From CAZBLK01 sp964492715 (GTDB lineage: Bacteria; Bacillota; Clostridia; Lachnospirales; WRBF01): a stretch of 62,811 nt of DNA. Below are positions 24,997-33,252 of the stretch, piece after piece (within the stretch, counting starts at the first letter, position 1; every line of letters begins with the position of its first letter). The stretch is taken from positions 1 to 62,811 of the forward strand of contig CAZBLK010000016.1 of NCBI GenBank assembly GCA_964492715.1, read 5' to 3'. A program made the position numbers and the translations under genes. The notes below the pieces were generated by a model. The model saw only the letters and a list, made by a program, of their open reading frames with translations. It ran no database searches and was not told the origin of the DNA.

Positions 24997-26259
24997 ATGG
25001 ATTTAAATAGCCCTCTTTGGTTTAAAGAAATACCAGATAAAACAGAACATAAAATAAGAATAAGTAATGTAATAGAAATAAAGCAATATCTTTTAAGAAT
25101 ACATAAGGTTCTCCAGCGTAAAGATTTTAAGTTTAAGGAAGAAACTTTTACAGTCGCAAAGATTGTATTAAACACTTTGAAAAGCATAATAAACTTTCAT
25201 TGTGCCTATGTTGTTGGAAATCCTATATCAATAAACGGCAATAAAGAAATGGTTAAAGTATTGAATTCAGTATATAAAAAGGGTTGTTATAATAAAGTTG
25301 ATTATGAAATTGTAACAGATTTGTATAAATATGGTAATGCTTTTGAATATTGTTATATTGATAATAGTAATGTACTACGTTCTAAAGTAATTGCAAATGA
25401 AGATAGTTTTCCTGTTTATGATGAGAATTATAATTACGTAGCCTTTTTGGAACATTGGGAAGATGCTAACACTATACACGATATTGTCTATTATCCCGAT
25501 AAGGTTGAAACATACCAAGATAATATTTTAACTGATACTAAAATAAATTTAAGTGGTTTACCTATTCATTATGCGGCTATGGATAAATCAGCTTATAATT
25601 ATTATGGAGATAGCTTTTTGAATGACTTAATACCCATAATGAATAAAATAGAGGAATTATTATCAAAATGTTTTGACGCTTGCGAATGTCTAAGTTTGTC
25701 GCCTATTGGAGTTTTGAGTGGTCAAAGATTGGATTCAAGTATTCCTAAAGATGTTGTCGGTAGTGTCATTTCATGCGAGGACGGAGGCTCATTTCAATAC
25801 GCTAGTGCTATGCTAGACCATGCAAGTATAAAGTTACTGCTTGATAATTTAATACAAGAACTTTTTACAATAGCCTGTATTCCGTCAAGCGTGGTAGGGC
25901 AGTCGAACATCAGTAACGTTTCTTCAATTTCTCTCCAATTACTATTAAATAATACAGATAATAAAGCAAAACAGACTGTCCAAGTATTAAAACAAGGATT
26001 TTTCAAACGCTTTGATTATATGAGAAAACTACTTGAAAAGAATGGCATTACATTCTCTGATGAAGATTTTGATACTTTAGACTTTGAATTCTCTTTAAAT
26101 AAACCGATTGACACTCAATCAATGTTAAAAGAACTAAAACTCCAATATAGCATGGGAGCCATATCAAAACGTACTATCATTGAGAAATCACCGTATTCCG
26201 TTAATGTTGCAGCAGAGTTAGAAAGAATTGAACTTGAGAAAGGAAATCCTTTAAAATGA
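24997..26259 (+). CDS. Phage portal protein, SPP1 gp6-like
   Basis: 420 residues; GGAGG six bases before ATG. Portal features: IVLNTLKSIINFHCAYVVGNP (the conserved YxxGxP region), LYKYGNAFEYCYID, FPVYDENYNYVAFLEHWED, then GDSFLNDLIPIMNKIEELLS and ACIPSSVVGQSNISNVSSIS in the crown/wing. It forms the dodecameric gate at one capsid vertex. Overlaps the next gene by four bases. Confidence 0.88.
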   Translation: MDLNSPLWFKEIPDKTEHKIRISNVIEIKQYLLRIHKVLQRKDFKFKEETFTVAKIVLNTLKSIINFHCAYVVGNPISINGNKEMVKVLNSVYKKGCYNKVDYEIVTDLYKYGNAFEYCYIDNSNVLRSKVIANEDSFPVYDENYNYVAFLEHWEDANTIHDIVYYPDKVETYQDNILTDTKINLSGLPIHYAAMDKSAYNYYGDSFLNDLIPIMNKIEELLSKCFDACECLSLSPIGVLSGQRLDSSIPKDVVGSVISCEDGGSFQYASAMLDHASIKLLLDNLIQELFTIACIPSSVVGQSNISNVSSISLQLLLNNTDNKAKQTVQVLKQGFFKRFDYMRKLLEKNGITFSDEDFDTLDFEFSLNKPIDTQSMLKELKLQYSMGAISKRTIIEKSPYSVNVAAELERIELEKGNPLK

Positions 26260-26723
26260 ATAATAAGAATCTAACTACTACAAAACTAAAAAATAAATTT
26301 ATGTCATTAATAGCAAATAACGAAGAAATATTTAGGCTTATTGACAATGCAGATGTTCAGTACGCCGATGACTTAATTGGCAAGAACATTTTCCCAGAAA
26401 TCATGGTTAAGTGGAAACCCGAAATTGCAGAAACTTACATAGGCTTAAAGATTGACTACCCTTCTATAGCCAAAAATGAGTTATACAAAAACTATTATCT
26501 TGTTATTATGGTTATTTCAAATGTAAAACATATCAAAGCACCTTCTGGTGATTCGAGAGTGGATTTAATTTCAGAGGAACTCATTAAGCTATTTAATTGG
26601 AATAGAGATATAGGGTTTGAGCTTCAACTATATTCTGATATTGAGGATATATTAAATGATAATTATTATTATAGGAAATTGATATTTAAGTCGATTGCTT
26701 TTAATGATGAGAATAGGTATTAG
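26256..26723 (+). CDS. Connector or tail-terminator-like phage protein
   Basis: 155 residues; ATGA overlap with the portal gene. The C-terminal half (SRVDLISEELIKLFNWNRDI, then GFELQLYSDIEDILNDNYYY) has the pattern of neck or tail-terminator proteins found beside portals in Clostridia phages. Soluble, alpha/beta. In SPP1-type phages the comparable protein completes the head-tail interface. The assignment is by pattern and position. Confidence 0.55.
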   Translation: MNNKNLTTTKLKNKFMSLIANNEEIFRLIDNADVQYADDLIGKNIFPEIMVKWKPEIAETYIGLKIDYPSIAKNELYKNYYLVIMVISNVKHIKAPSGDSRVDLISEELIKLFNWNRDIGFELQLYSDIEDILNDNYYYRKLIFKSIAFNDENRY

Positions 26724-26753
26724 TGTGTACGGGGGGTGTACACACTTGAATAT

Positions 26754-26787
26754 AGGTGCTGTATGTAAAATACAGTGCCTCTTTTTA
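26754..26787 (+). terminator. Terminator ending the packaging operon
   Basis: AGGTGCTGTAT (26754-26764) pairs with ATACAGTGCCT (26770-26780) with one mismatch, then CTTTTTATT. Confidence 0.8.
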
Positions 26788-26872
26788 TTATGCAAAAACT
26801 TACCATTGTACATACAACAAACATCTTAAATTTCATATTAATAAATTAAAATTGTTAGGGGGAGAGATATTT

Positions 26873-26989
26873 ATAAATAAAAAAAATGAAAATATAGAAC
26901 GCATTGAAATTGAATATCTATTTAAACTATTATATGACAAAGGTAAAATAACTAAAGATGAATATTTAAAGGCACTTAGCCAAATATAG
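26873..26989 (+). CDS. 38-residue protein upstream of the recombinase, apparent AUA start
   Basis: An open frame follows GGGGGAG (26859-26865) with ATA at 26873-26875 as the only suitably spaced start. The chain begins NKKNENIERIEIEYLFKLLY and ends DEYLKALSQI, a SHOCT-like short helical pair with a conserved KGKITKDEY turn. Such tiny proteins are common just upstream of large serine recombinases in Clostridia elements. Function unproven; a recombination cofactor is plausible. Confidence 0.5.
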   Translation: MNKKNENIERIEIEYLFKLLYDKGKITKDEYLKALSQI

Positions 26990-27010
26990 ATAAACAATAC
27001 ATAGGTGCAA

Positions 27011-27042
27011 AAGGCGTCTTTAAAAAGATGTCTTATTTTTTT
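27011..27042 (+). terminator. Weak terminator upstream of the recombinase
   Basis: GGCGTCTTT and AAAGATGTC form an imperfect stem, followed by TTATTTTTTT. TATAAT at 27051-27056 may be the recombinase -10 box. Confidence 0.55.
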
Positions 27043-27076
27043 ATATATGGTATAATTCAAGATAAGAGGTGAATTT

Positions 27077-28729
27077 ATGAAAGCTGTATATTATTGTAGA
27101 GTATCTACAGAAGAAGAAAGTCAAATAAACGCTTTAGAAGTCCAAATAGAAGAAGCTGAAAAGTGTATACAGTCTATGGGTTGGATTTTGGAAGATAAAT
27201 ACGTTGATGAAGGCAAGACTGGAACTACTTCTAAAATGCGTAATGAGTATAATAGATTGCTCAATGACATAAGTAAGAATAAATTTGATGTTATCGTTAT
27301 AAAATCCCAAGATAGGCTAATGAGAAATGTCAAAGAATGGTACTTTTTTATTGATTTATTAGTTTCACATAATAAAAAGCTATATTTTTATTTAGAAAAT
27401 AAATACTATACTCCTGATGATGCACTAATAACTGGAATTAAAGCAATTTTAGCCGAGGAATATAGTAGGGATTTAAGTAAAAAAATTAATAATGCACACA
27501 AAAATAGACAGATTAAAGGACAATCCATATTAATTACTTCTGCTACATGGGGTTATGATAAAGTCAATAAACAGGTTGTAATTAATGAGGGCGAGGCAGA
27601 AATAGTTAAACTAATTTATAATTTGTGTATTAGTGGATATGGCAGTCGTTCAATCAGCAAAGAGTTAAGCAATAGAGGAATTAAAAGTCGTACAGGCAAA
27701 CAATTTGCTGAAATAACTATAAGGAAAATTTTGAGAAACCCTTTATATAAAGGTACTGTTGTTATGAACAAACGTCATTTTGATTTTAACACAAAAAAGA
27801 TGCTTCATGTTCCTCAAGACGAATGGATAATACACGAAAATGCTGTGCCAGCTATTGTGACAAAAGAAATTTGGGAAGAAGCAAATAAAATTATGGATAG
27901 CAGGGCGGCAGAAATCCATGCAGATGATTTTACAACAAAGAAAATTGGTAAAAAACTTGGGCACTATAATTTGTCAAGCAAAATATTTTGTGGTGAATGT
28001 GGTCAGGTTTATTGGAGAAGGTACAGGAGGCGATACAAAAACAAAGAAGAAATAATAGTCGATTGGTCATGCAGTGAGTATGTTAAACGTGGTAGAAAAA
28101 GCATTAGCAAAGCTAATATTAACAAGCAGGATAAATTGAAGGTTAAGAATGAGGGCAGCGGTTGCGACAATATTCATTTGCACGAAGCAGACTTAGAAAA
28201 GCTTCTAATTAATATAGCAAATGATATTTTTGGTGACAGAAAGCAAATTATTATTGACCATGCTATGCTTATACTAAAGGACGTTTTGAGTAATGGCAAT
28301 ATTGAAAAGGACAAAATGAAGCTTGCAGAGGAAAAGTCTAAAATTATTCGTCAAAAGGAACTTTTGCTTGATAAGCTGTTAGACGGTGTAATTTCCGATG
28401 AAGACTATAAAAGAAAAGTTGCAGCTTTGGATAATAAGCTTAGCACAGTAACCGAAAAAGACATAATACTTATCGAAAAAGAAACTCAAATGAACGATAT
28501 TAATACTAGGTTAGATGATATAAGAGATACCTTGAATGGCTTTTCTATTGACTTAACAAACGTTGCCAAGCTGATAAAGCATATTGTTAAAATCGTTGTT
28601 TTCCATGAACATTTAGAGATTTATTTTGATTTTTACCAGAGTATAAGTGTAAAAATTAATCAATTAAATAACAGCAAAAAGTATCTGTATGTAGACACAG
28701 ATAAAAATTTGGCTGCCATAAACAATTAA
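27077..28729 (+). CDS. Large serine recombinase (integrase) of the element
   Basis: 550 residues; AAGAGGTG before ATG. Resolvase domain 1-150 with the nucleophile Ser10 in YCRVSTEEES, IKSQDRLMRN and the RDLSKKINNAHKNRQIKG linker. The recombinase domain follows (about 160-280), then a zinc ribbon (KIFCGECGQVYWRR, WSCSEY, GCDNIHL) and a coiled coil (about 410-495) needed for synapsis control. The gene runs through attR: codons after the TAAA core (28706-28729, NLAAINN) are host DNA. In the excised circle the same frame would instead continue through 185-259, giving 567 residues. It catalyses attP x attB integration into the permease gene. Confidence 0.95.
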   Translation: MKAVYYCRVSTEEESQINALEVQIEEAEKCIQSMGWILEDKYVDEGKTGTTSKMRNEYNRLLNDISKNKFDVIVIKSQDRLMRNVKEWYFFIDLLVSHNKKLYFYLENKYYTPDDALITGIKAILAEEYSRDLSKKINNAHKNRQIKGQSILITSATWGYDKVNKQVVINEGEAEIVKLIYNLCISGYGSRSISKELSNRGIKSRTGKQFAEITIRKILRNPLYKGTVVMNKRHFDFNTKKMLHVPQDEWIIHENAVPAIVTKEIWEEANKIMDSRAAEIHADDFTTKKIGKKLGHYNLSSKIFCGECGQVYWRRYRRRYKNKEEIIVDWSCSEYVKRGRKSISKANINKQDKLKVKNEGSGCDNIHLHEADLEKLLINIANDIFGDRKQIIIDHAMLILKDVLSNGNIEKDKMKLAEEKSKIIRQKELLLDKLLDGVISDEDYKRKVAALDNKLSTVTEKDIILIEKETQMNDINTRLDDIRDTLNGFSIDLTNVAKLIKHIVKIVVFHEHLEIYFDFYQSISVKINQLNNSKKYLYVDTDKNLAAINN

Positions 28730-29413
28730 GTACCCAAGCCCTGCTTTTGCAACCAAAAACTCTCCAACAATTACACCAACAAACGAAAGCCCAATGTTAA
28801 TTTTAAGTGCGTTAACAATTGTTGGAACAGAGGCTGGCAAAACAACTTTAAAAAGTGCTTGCTTTTTTGTTCCGCCAAAAGTTTGAACAAGCTTTAGCTT
28901 TTCACGGCTAACTGTGTAAAACCCTGTTAAAACTGTTAATATAGTTACAATTATCGAGGTCATTACGGCAGTTGCAATTACAGCATTTACGTTGTTGCCA
29001 AGCCATACAATTATAATTGGTGCAAGAGCCGTTTTTGGCAAGCTGTTTAAAACTACAAGATACGGGCTTAGCACCTTTTCAAAAAAGCTGTTCCACCAAA
29101 GGAAAATGCTTATAAGCGTACCCAAGACAGTGCTTAACAAAAAGCCTACAATAGTTTCCCCAAGTGTTACACCAATGTGGACAAACAAGGTTTTGTCCAA
29201 AACCATTTGTGCAAAAGTTTTTGCAATGCGTGTTGGCTGGCTGAAAATAAAAGGGTCTATCCATTTCATGTTGGCAGCCACTTCCCAAATGCCGAAAAAG
29301 AGAACAAAAATAAAAACTTGCGTTGCCGTAATAAGGGTGGCACGCCTGCGTTTATTTTTTAAATATTCCATATGCTCTTTAGAATGAGCCGTTGGTTTTT
29401 TAATCATGCACAT
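28664..29413 (-). pseudogene. ABC transporter permease (SsuC/TauC type), 3' end displaced by the element
   Basis: The first 238 residues are host-encoded, then 12 element-encoded residues (ICVYIQILFAVI) precede a new stop at 28664. It has five or so transmembrane segments and the BPD permease EAA-type loop (EKLKLVQTFGGTKKQALFKV, then VLPASVPTIVNALK). The natural last helix lies at 80-181. Loss of that helix probably inactivates or weakens uptake until the element leaves. The gene overlaps the ATPase gene by 14 bases. The family imports sulfonates, nitrate, taurine or thiamine precursors; the substrate is not readable here. Confidence 0.88.
28682..28715. other. attR of the serine-recombinase element
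   Basis: 28682-28703 is the second 22-nt attP half and 28704-28705 the predicted central AA. Host permease sequence resumes after 28705. It lies wholly within the recombinase coding frame and, on the minus strand, within the truncated permease frame. Confidence 0.85.
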
Positions 29414-30161
29414 CAAGCTCCTTCCAAATTGTGTTGAAGTAGTGCCTAAACTCTGGAGCTTCCCTTGCTTTCATTGGGGAACGTTCGCCTTCGCATGTAA
29501 GTTTAATTTCATGGATTGCGTAAACACTTGAAGGACGTTTTGTTAAAACTACAACTCTGTCGGACATTGAGACAGCTTCTGAAATATCGTGTGTTACTAA
29601 AATTGCAGTTTTGTTTTCTCTGCGGATTATTCCCCAAATTTCGTCGGACACATAAAGCCGTGTTTGGTAGTCGAGGCTTGAAAACGGCTCGTCTAAAAGC
29701 AAAATATCTGGCTTTACGGCAAGTGTGCGTATTAGTGCGGCACGCTGGCGCATACCGCCCGAAAGCTTGCTTGGGTGGTATTCCTTAAAGTCTTTTAAGC
29801 CGTACTTGTCTAACAAATTGCTTGCGTAATTAATGTTTTCTTCTGTTAAAGTGTTTTTAATTTCTAAGCCTAAAAGAACGTTTTGCAAAATTGTGCGCCA
29901 TTCAAGCAAATGGTCCTTTTGAAGCATATAGCCTATAGACGTTTCACCGTTTTTGCTGTTTATTAAAACTTCGCCTTGTGACGGCTTTAAAAGCCCCGAT
30001 ATAATTGAAAGAAGCGTTGTTTTTCCGCAACCACTTGGCCCTACTATGCTTACAAACTCGCCGCTCTTTACACCAAAGCTGACATCTTTTATAGCGGCTG
30101 TTTCTTGCTCATCTTCGTGGAAGTTCATGGAAATGGATTTTAGCTTTAAGACGTTTGCCAT
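29400..30161 (-). CDS. ABC transporter ATP-binding protein, SsuB/TauB type
   Basis: About 253 residues from ATG 30161, with GGAG 11 bases upstream; GTG 30173 abuts that site. Walker A GPSGCGKTTLL (near 45), Q-loop (IGYMLQKDHLLEW), signature LSGGMRQRAALI, Walker B ILLLDEPFSSLD and H-loop ILVTHDIS. It drives import with the permease encoded downstream, now split by the element. A substrate-binding protein is not in this window and is probably beyond position 1. Confidence 0.92.
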   Translation of the reverse strand: MANVLKLKSISMNFHEDEQETAAIKDVSFGVKSGEFVSIVGPSGCGKTTLLSIISGLLKPSQGEVLINSKNGETSIGYMLQKDHLLEWRTILQNVLLGLEIKNTLTEENINYASNLLDKYGLKDFKEYHPSKLSGGMRQRAALIRTLAVKPDILLLDEPFSSLDYQTRLYVSDEIWGIIRRENKTAILVTHDISEAVSMSDRVVVLTKRPSSVYAIHEIKLTCEGERSPMKAREAPEFRHYFNTIWKELDVHD

Positions 30162-30244
30162 ATGGCTGTTCACTCCAATCCGTTTGGACGTTTAACATGT
30201 ACTTATAATATATTAAAACAAGCGTTGTTTTGTGTTAAAAAGAA

Positions 30245-30300
30245 TAAGACCTTGAGGCTCTGCCCCAAACCCCGCCACTTTTGAAAAAGTGGGCAAAACT
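30245..30300. repeat. GGGGCTCTGCCCC-type intergenic repeat, copy 1 (diverged)
   Basis: TAAGACCTTGAGGCTCTGCC and CCAAACCCCGCC, followed by a CCACTTTT/AAAAGTGG stem. Same family as 40167, 47022 and 54421. Confidence 0.65.
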
Positions 30301-30379
30301 TTTGATTTTAACGGCTTGGAAAAGCACAACTAAAACATAGTTTTCATATTTTAAAAGAAAATGGAAATGGGCTGAAATT

Positions 30380-31060
30380 ATGGATAAATATAGGGACATA
30401 ATTGAAAATGAAACGCACATGATGCAGTATGTAAAAAGTGTTCTGCTGGTAGAAGCAAACCTAAAGTTTCCGCAACTTATGCAGTTTTCGGACAAAAAAA
30501 CAAAACAAGAAATAGCATTTAACAACCATTACATAAAAATAGTTACAAAAACCGAAGGCTACTGCCAAAGCACACTTTTAAGCCAAGCTTCCTCTGAATA
30601 CGGCTTTAGGCAGCCAAACGATTTGTTTACTAACTATGTGCACTATTTACAATTTACAGTTTCGTATAATACCGAAAGGTTTTTAAGCCTTTTTTTAGAA
30701 AACTACGAGTTTACTGGCGGAGCGCATGGAACAACCGTTCAAACAGGCGAAACGTGGGACATGAACCGTGGAAAGCTTGTTTCGCTTCAAGAGCTTTTCA
30801 CACCTTTTTTTAACTACCGTTCAATTATCATTTCAAACGTAATGCTTCAAGCAAGTGAACGCCAAAAAAACGGCGAAGTTATGTATTTTGAAAACTTACT
30901 TCAAAACATTATTAAATATTTTGACGAAAAAAATTATTATTTAACAAATGAAGGAATAGCTGTTTTTTACCCTCTTTATTCAATTGCTCCTTATGTTGCA
31001 GGCATTCAAACATTTGTTGTTGGGTATGAAAAGTTTGGCGATGGTTTTAGACGTGTTTAA
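30380..31060 (+). CDS. DUF3298 domain protein
   Basis: 226 residues. VSYNTERFLSLFLENYEFTG followed by GAHGTTVQTGETWDMNRGKL and VSLQELF is the DUF3298 signature, seen in RsiV anti-sigma factors and PdaC-type deacetylases. In RsiV this domain binds lysozyme. Here there is no signal peptide or transmembrane helix, so the protein seems to be a cytoplasmic or free-standing version, although a missed upstream leader cannot be excluded. Ribosome site weak (GGGCTGAAATT). Monocistronic. Confidence 0.75.
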   Translation: MDKYRDIIENETHMMQYVKSVLLVEANLKFPQLMQFSDKKTKQEIAFNNHYIKIVTKTEGYCQSTLLSQASSEYGFRQPNDLFTNYVHYLQFTVSYNTERFLSLFLENYEFTGGAHGTTVQTGETWDMNRGKLVSLQELFTPFFNYRSIIISNVMLQASERQKNGEVMYFENLLQNIIKYFDEKNYYLTNEGIAVFYPLYSIAPYVAGIQTFVVGYEKFGDGFRRV

Positions 31061-31139
31061 TATTTGCAGGCATTTTGTGGGGAAAAGTTTTATTTTCTAA
31101 GCAAAGTGTCTTTTTTATTTATAAAAAAGAAGGTTGTTT

Positions 31140-31187
31140 GGGCGAGAGAACCTTTTTCAATTTATTTGTAAAAAAATTCTCTCACCC
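31140..31187. terminator. Bidirectional hairpin between convergent genes
   Basis: GGGCGAGAGAA (31140-31150) pairs with TTCTCTCACCC (31177-31187), extended by a TTTTT/AAAAA stretch. A related GAGAGAACCTTTTTT hairpin closes the window at 62765. Probably terminates both convergent genes. Confidence 0.65.
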
Positions 31188-31239
31188 AAAGCCATTTTTA
31201 AAAAATTAAGTAATATTTTAAGTTTGCGTGTACCTTATG

Positions 31240-32007
31240 TCAATATATCGGCTCGTTTCTTTCCCTACGCACAACAAACAACCTAAAAAGAACAAGTGAT
31301 TCTACAGCAGACCTAAGTATGCGGTAAATGCTCCAGTAGTTGTTGTCTTCAGATGGTTGGATTGTTTCAAGCTCTGGAACAGAACTTAATGCCATGTCTA
31401 TAACTTGGTCAACAATTTGCTGTATCGTTTCTTTGTCTACATATTCATCGTAAATTGGGCTGTTTGTGTATTGATATTCGTTTATTACAGATACAACAAA
31501 AGGGTAAAGCACCTTGTTTGTTTCCGTAAAAACATACTTTATATACTCAAGCTCTCTTTCACCTGAAGGTGTAGTTAAATTTTTCTGGTTTCTTTCATTA
31601 TGATTTTTACAGTTATTTCCTGCGTCAAAGTCTTCTTCACAGTTTTCTATCATTTCGCTTTCGTTTTCATAGCCTAAGGTGTTTTCAAAGTCAAAAAAAT
31701 TATTTTCATAGTCCATGCTGTCGTTAAAAAAGTTTGTTTCATCTTTATAGTTTAAAGAAGCGTTGGGCATACCAATTTGCGGCACATTATAATCTTCTGC
31801 GTCTAGCATGTCGGAAATAAGCATGTCGTCAACACTTAATGCCGAGTACGGAACTTTGCCATACGCCTGCGAAGCTGACTGGCTGTATGCGTGCCTAGAA
31901 TACATTGACCTGCCTTTTTTTTGTTTTCTGTACATTAAAAAATCCATAACAAGTTCTTCAATGCTGTTTATTATGTCATCATTTATAATGCCGTTATTAT
32001 AATACAT
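31240..32007 (-). CDS. Hypothetical acidic protein
   Basis: 255 residues from ATG 32007, behind AGGGGG; an upstream ATG at 32040 lacks a ribosome site. A short helical N-terminus and a low-complexity Asn/Glu/Asp-rich middle (about 85-140) precede a folded-looking C-terminal domain: EYIKYVFTETNKVLYPFVVS, then YDEYVDKETIQQIVDQVIDM and a basic end. No family recognised. Monocistronic. The helical C-terminal domain with a variable acidic linker suggests a Clostridia lineage-specific structural or sporulation-associated protein, which is a guess. Confidence 0.65.
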   Translation of the reverse strand: MYYNNGIINDDIINSIEELVMDFLMYRKQKKGRSMYSRHAYSQSASQAYGKVPYSALSVDDMLISDMLDAEDYNVPQIGMPNASLNYKDETNFFNDSMDYENNFFDFENTLGYENESEMIENCEEDFDAGNNCKNHNERNQKNLTTPSGERELEYIKYVFTETNKVLYPFVVSVINEYQYTNSPIYDEYVDKETIQQIVDQVIDMALSSVPELETIQPSEDNNYWSIYRILRSAVESLVLFRLFVVRRERNEPIY

Positions 32008-32084
32008 TCGTATACCCCCTAAAAAGTTTACATAGTGCAATATATGCTAAATTTGTTAAAAGGTTACGTCTGTGGGTGAATAGT

Positions 32085-32195
32085 AATGTATACAGCAATT
32101 GAGTTTTTGCAGTCACCAATTTGGTGCAAAAATATCGAATGCTTCAACGATTTTTTACGCAAAATGTTGAACTGTATATTCAAATTGCGATAATT
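32085..32195. repeat. Miniature repeat with TATAGCAATT-type ends, copy 1
   Basis: Starts TATACAGCAATTGAG and ends CAAATTGCGATA, an imperfect terminal inverted repeat. The core GCTTCAACGATTTTTT is shared with 47478-47590. The copies align over about 110 bases. Probably a non-autonomous mobile element. Confidence 0.65.
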
Positions 32196-32263
32196 CCAAT
32201 TTTCCGCCTAAATAAAAACGGCGCTTTCAAAAAAATTTGAAAACACCGTAAAAAGCTAAATAA

Positions 32264-32467
32264 TTAATTCATTTTATATTTCTTCTTAAATTTCTCAACC
32301 CTACCGCCTGCTTCAAGCAAAAGCTTTTGGCTGCCGGTGTAGAACGGGTGGCACTTGGAGCAAACTTCGACATGGATTTCAGGCTTAGTTGAACCAACAA
32401 CAAACTCGTTGCCGCAACCGCACTTTACCTTTGCTTCATAATATTTAGGGTGGATACCTTCTCTCAT
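32264..32467 (-). CDS. rpmE: Ribosomal protein bL31
   Basis: 67 residues from ATG 32467, behind AAGAGGTG. MREGIHPKYYEAKVKCGCGN, then FVVGSTKPEIHVEVCSKCHP and FYTGSQK are the bL31 hallmarks. The Cys set (KCGCG, VCSKC) marks the zinc-binding C+ type. It sits on the large subunit and helps bridge to the small subunit. It has its own promoter (32548-32576) and a leader of about 70 bases with a small AAGCC-TTG-GGCTT hairpin, a candidate for attenuation. Confidence 0.95.
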   Translation of the reverse strand: MREGIHPKYYEAKVKCGCGNEFVVGSTKPEIHVEVCSKCHPFYTGSQKLLLEAGGRVEKFKKKYKMN

Positions 32468-32547
32468 TTTGTTCACCTCTTTAAATTAGTCGAGACGTTC
32501 TTTGACGGCTCTTACTGCAAAAAGCCCAAGGCTTATACAACTTTTGT

Positions 32548-32576
32548 ATTATAACACAGACTTTTAGGCGGTGCAA
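32548..32576 (-). promoter_or_regulatory. rpmE promoter
   Basis: On the minus strand: TTGCAC (32576-32571), a 17-nt spacer and TATAAT (32553-32548). Confidence 0.75.
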
Positions 32577-32883
32577 CATTTTTTTGCAGTAGTTTGCAAG
32601 TAGTTTGAGTACAAAAAGCATAATATAACTTTTAAAAAATGTATTTACGTCTCCATACTAATATGATAGTCTAAGAGAGCAACAAACTATTAGTTTATAT
32701 GATAAATAACTTCATTCTCAAATAAAATATACGTTTATAGTAGATTTCAGATAAAACAGTAATGCAACCCATCATTAAGCTAAGAAGTGTATTGCTTACT
32801 TATTTTTGCACCTTAGCATTTTTCGTTACTGTTTTATACAAAACTACTCTAGTAGTGAAAAGGCGACTAAAGGAGGGGTATTT

Positions 32884-33252
32884 ATTAATTTCAAAATAAT
32901 CTTAACTTGCATAGTGGTTATAGTAATCATTACATCTCTATATTTGTTTTTCTCTAGCAGAGTTTTAACAACTAAAGAAGTGCAAATTGAGAAGGTCTCT
33001 TTAAACAATAATAAAGGAGACTTAATAATAGAAGGTGAAATACTTTCAAGTGCCATCTCTTTTGACAGTTATACTTACCGAGTCGATAATTCTAATCTTT
33101 ATATAAAAATAAAGGGCTCTTTAGTGAGAAGTAATAAAAAAAATGGTAGATTTTCGATTAGCATAAGCGACAGTGATTTAAATGTTGTATCTCAAATTTT
33201 TTTGGAGGACAAATCGGAAACAAAAATAATTTATCCTAAAACTTCTAAATGA
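32884..33252 (+). CDS. Small membrane-anchored protein with apparent AUU start
   Basis: 122 residues if started at ATT 32884, seven bases after AGGAGG (32871-32876); no ATG, GTG or TTG lies near. One N-terminal transmembrane helix (FKIILTCIVVIVIITSLYLF) is followed by an extracellular beta-rich domain (VQIEKVSLNNNKGDLIIEGE ... ISISDSDLNVVSQIF). No family recognised; similar in plan to small lipoprotein-like or toxin-neutralising surface proteins. Upstream 32600-32880 is AT-rich with a TTAGCTT...AAGCTAA-like dyad and no other gene. Confidence 0.5.
   Translation: MNFKIILTCIVVIVIITSLYLFFSSRVLTTKEVQIEKVSLNNNKGDLIIEGEILSSAISFDSYTYRVDNSNLYIKIKGSLVRSNKKNGRFSISISDSDLNVVSQIFLEDKSETKIIYPKTSK

Larger units (their letters stand above)
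183..28704. mobile_element. Integrated phage-like element with large serine recombinase, capsid and packaging genes but no visible tail or lysis genes
   Basis: The ends are set by the split permease and the shared TAAA core (181-184 and 28702-28705). The excised circle would be about 28,521 bp. Contents from left to right: a leftward four-gene cluster, a TA-like cassette, a tyrosine recombinase, connector-like genes, a divergent regulator, helicase, hairpin array, split two-barrel polymerase, scaffold, capsid, neck, partial tape measure with group I intron, terminase, portal, connector and serine recombinase. I see no relaxase, conjugation, tail-fibre, baseplate, holin or endolysin gene. By analogy with capsid-forming phage-inducible islands it may be a satellite. 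A degraded prophage is the alternative. Confidence 0.88.

Noticed and set aside
26756..26872. Longer start for the small protein before the recombinase
   Set aside because: The upstream codons lie in a terminator hairpin and read as non-protein-like sequence.
183..28704. Integrative conjugative element
   Set aside because: No relaxase, coupling protein or type IV secretion genes; head and packaging genes are present instead.
183..28704. Complete functional prophage
   Set aside because: No tail tube, baseplate, fibre, holin or endolysin genes; the tape measure is truncated.
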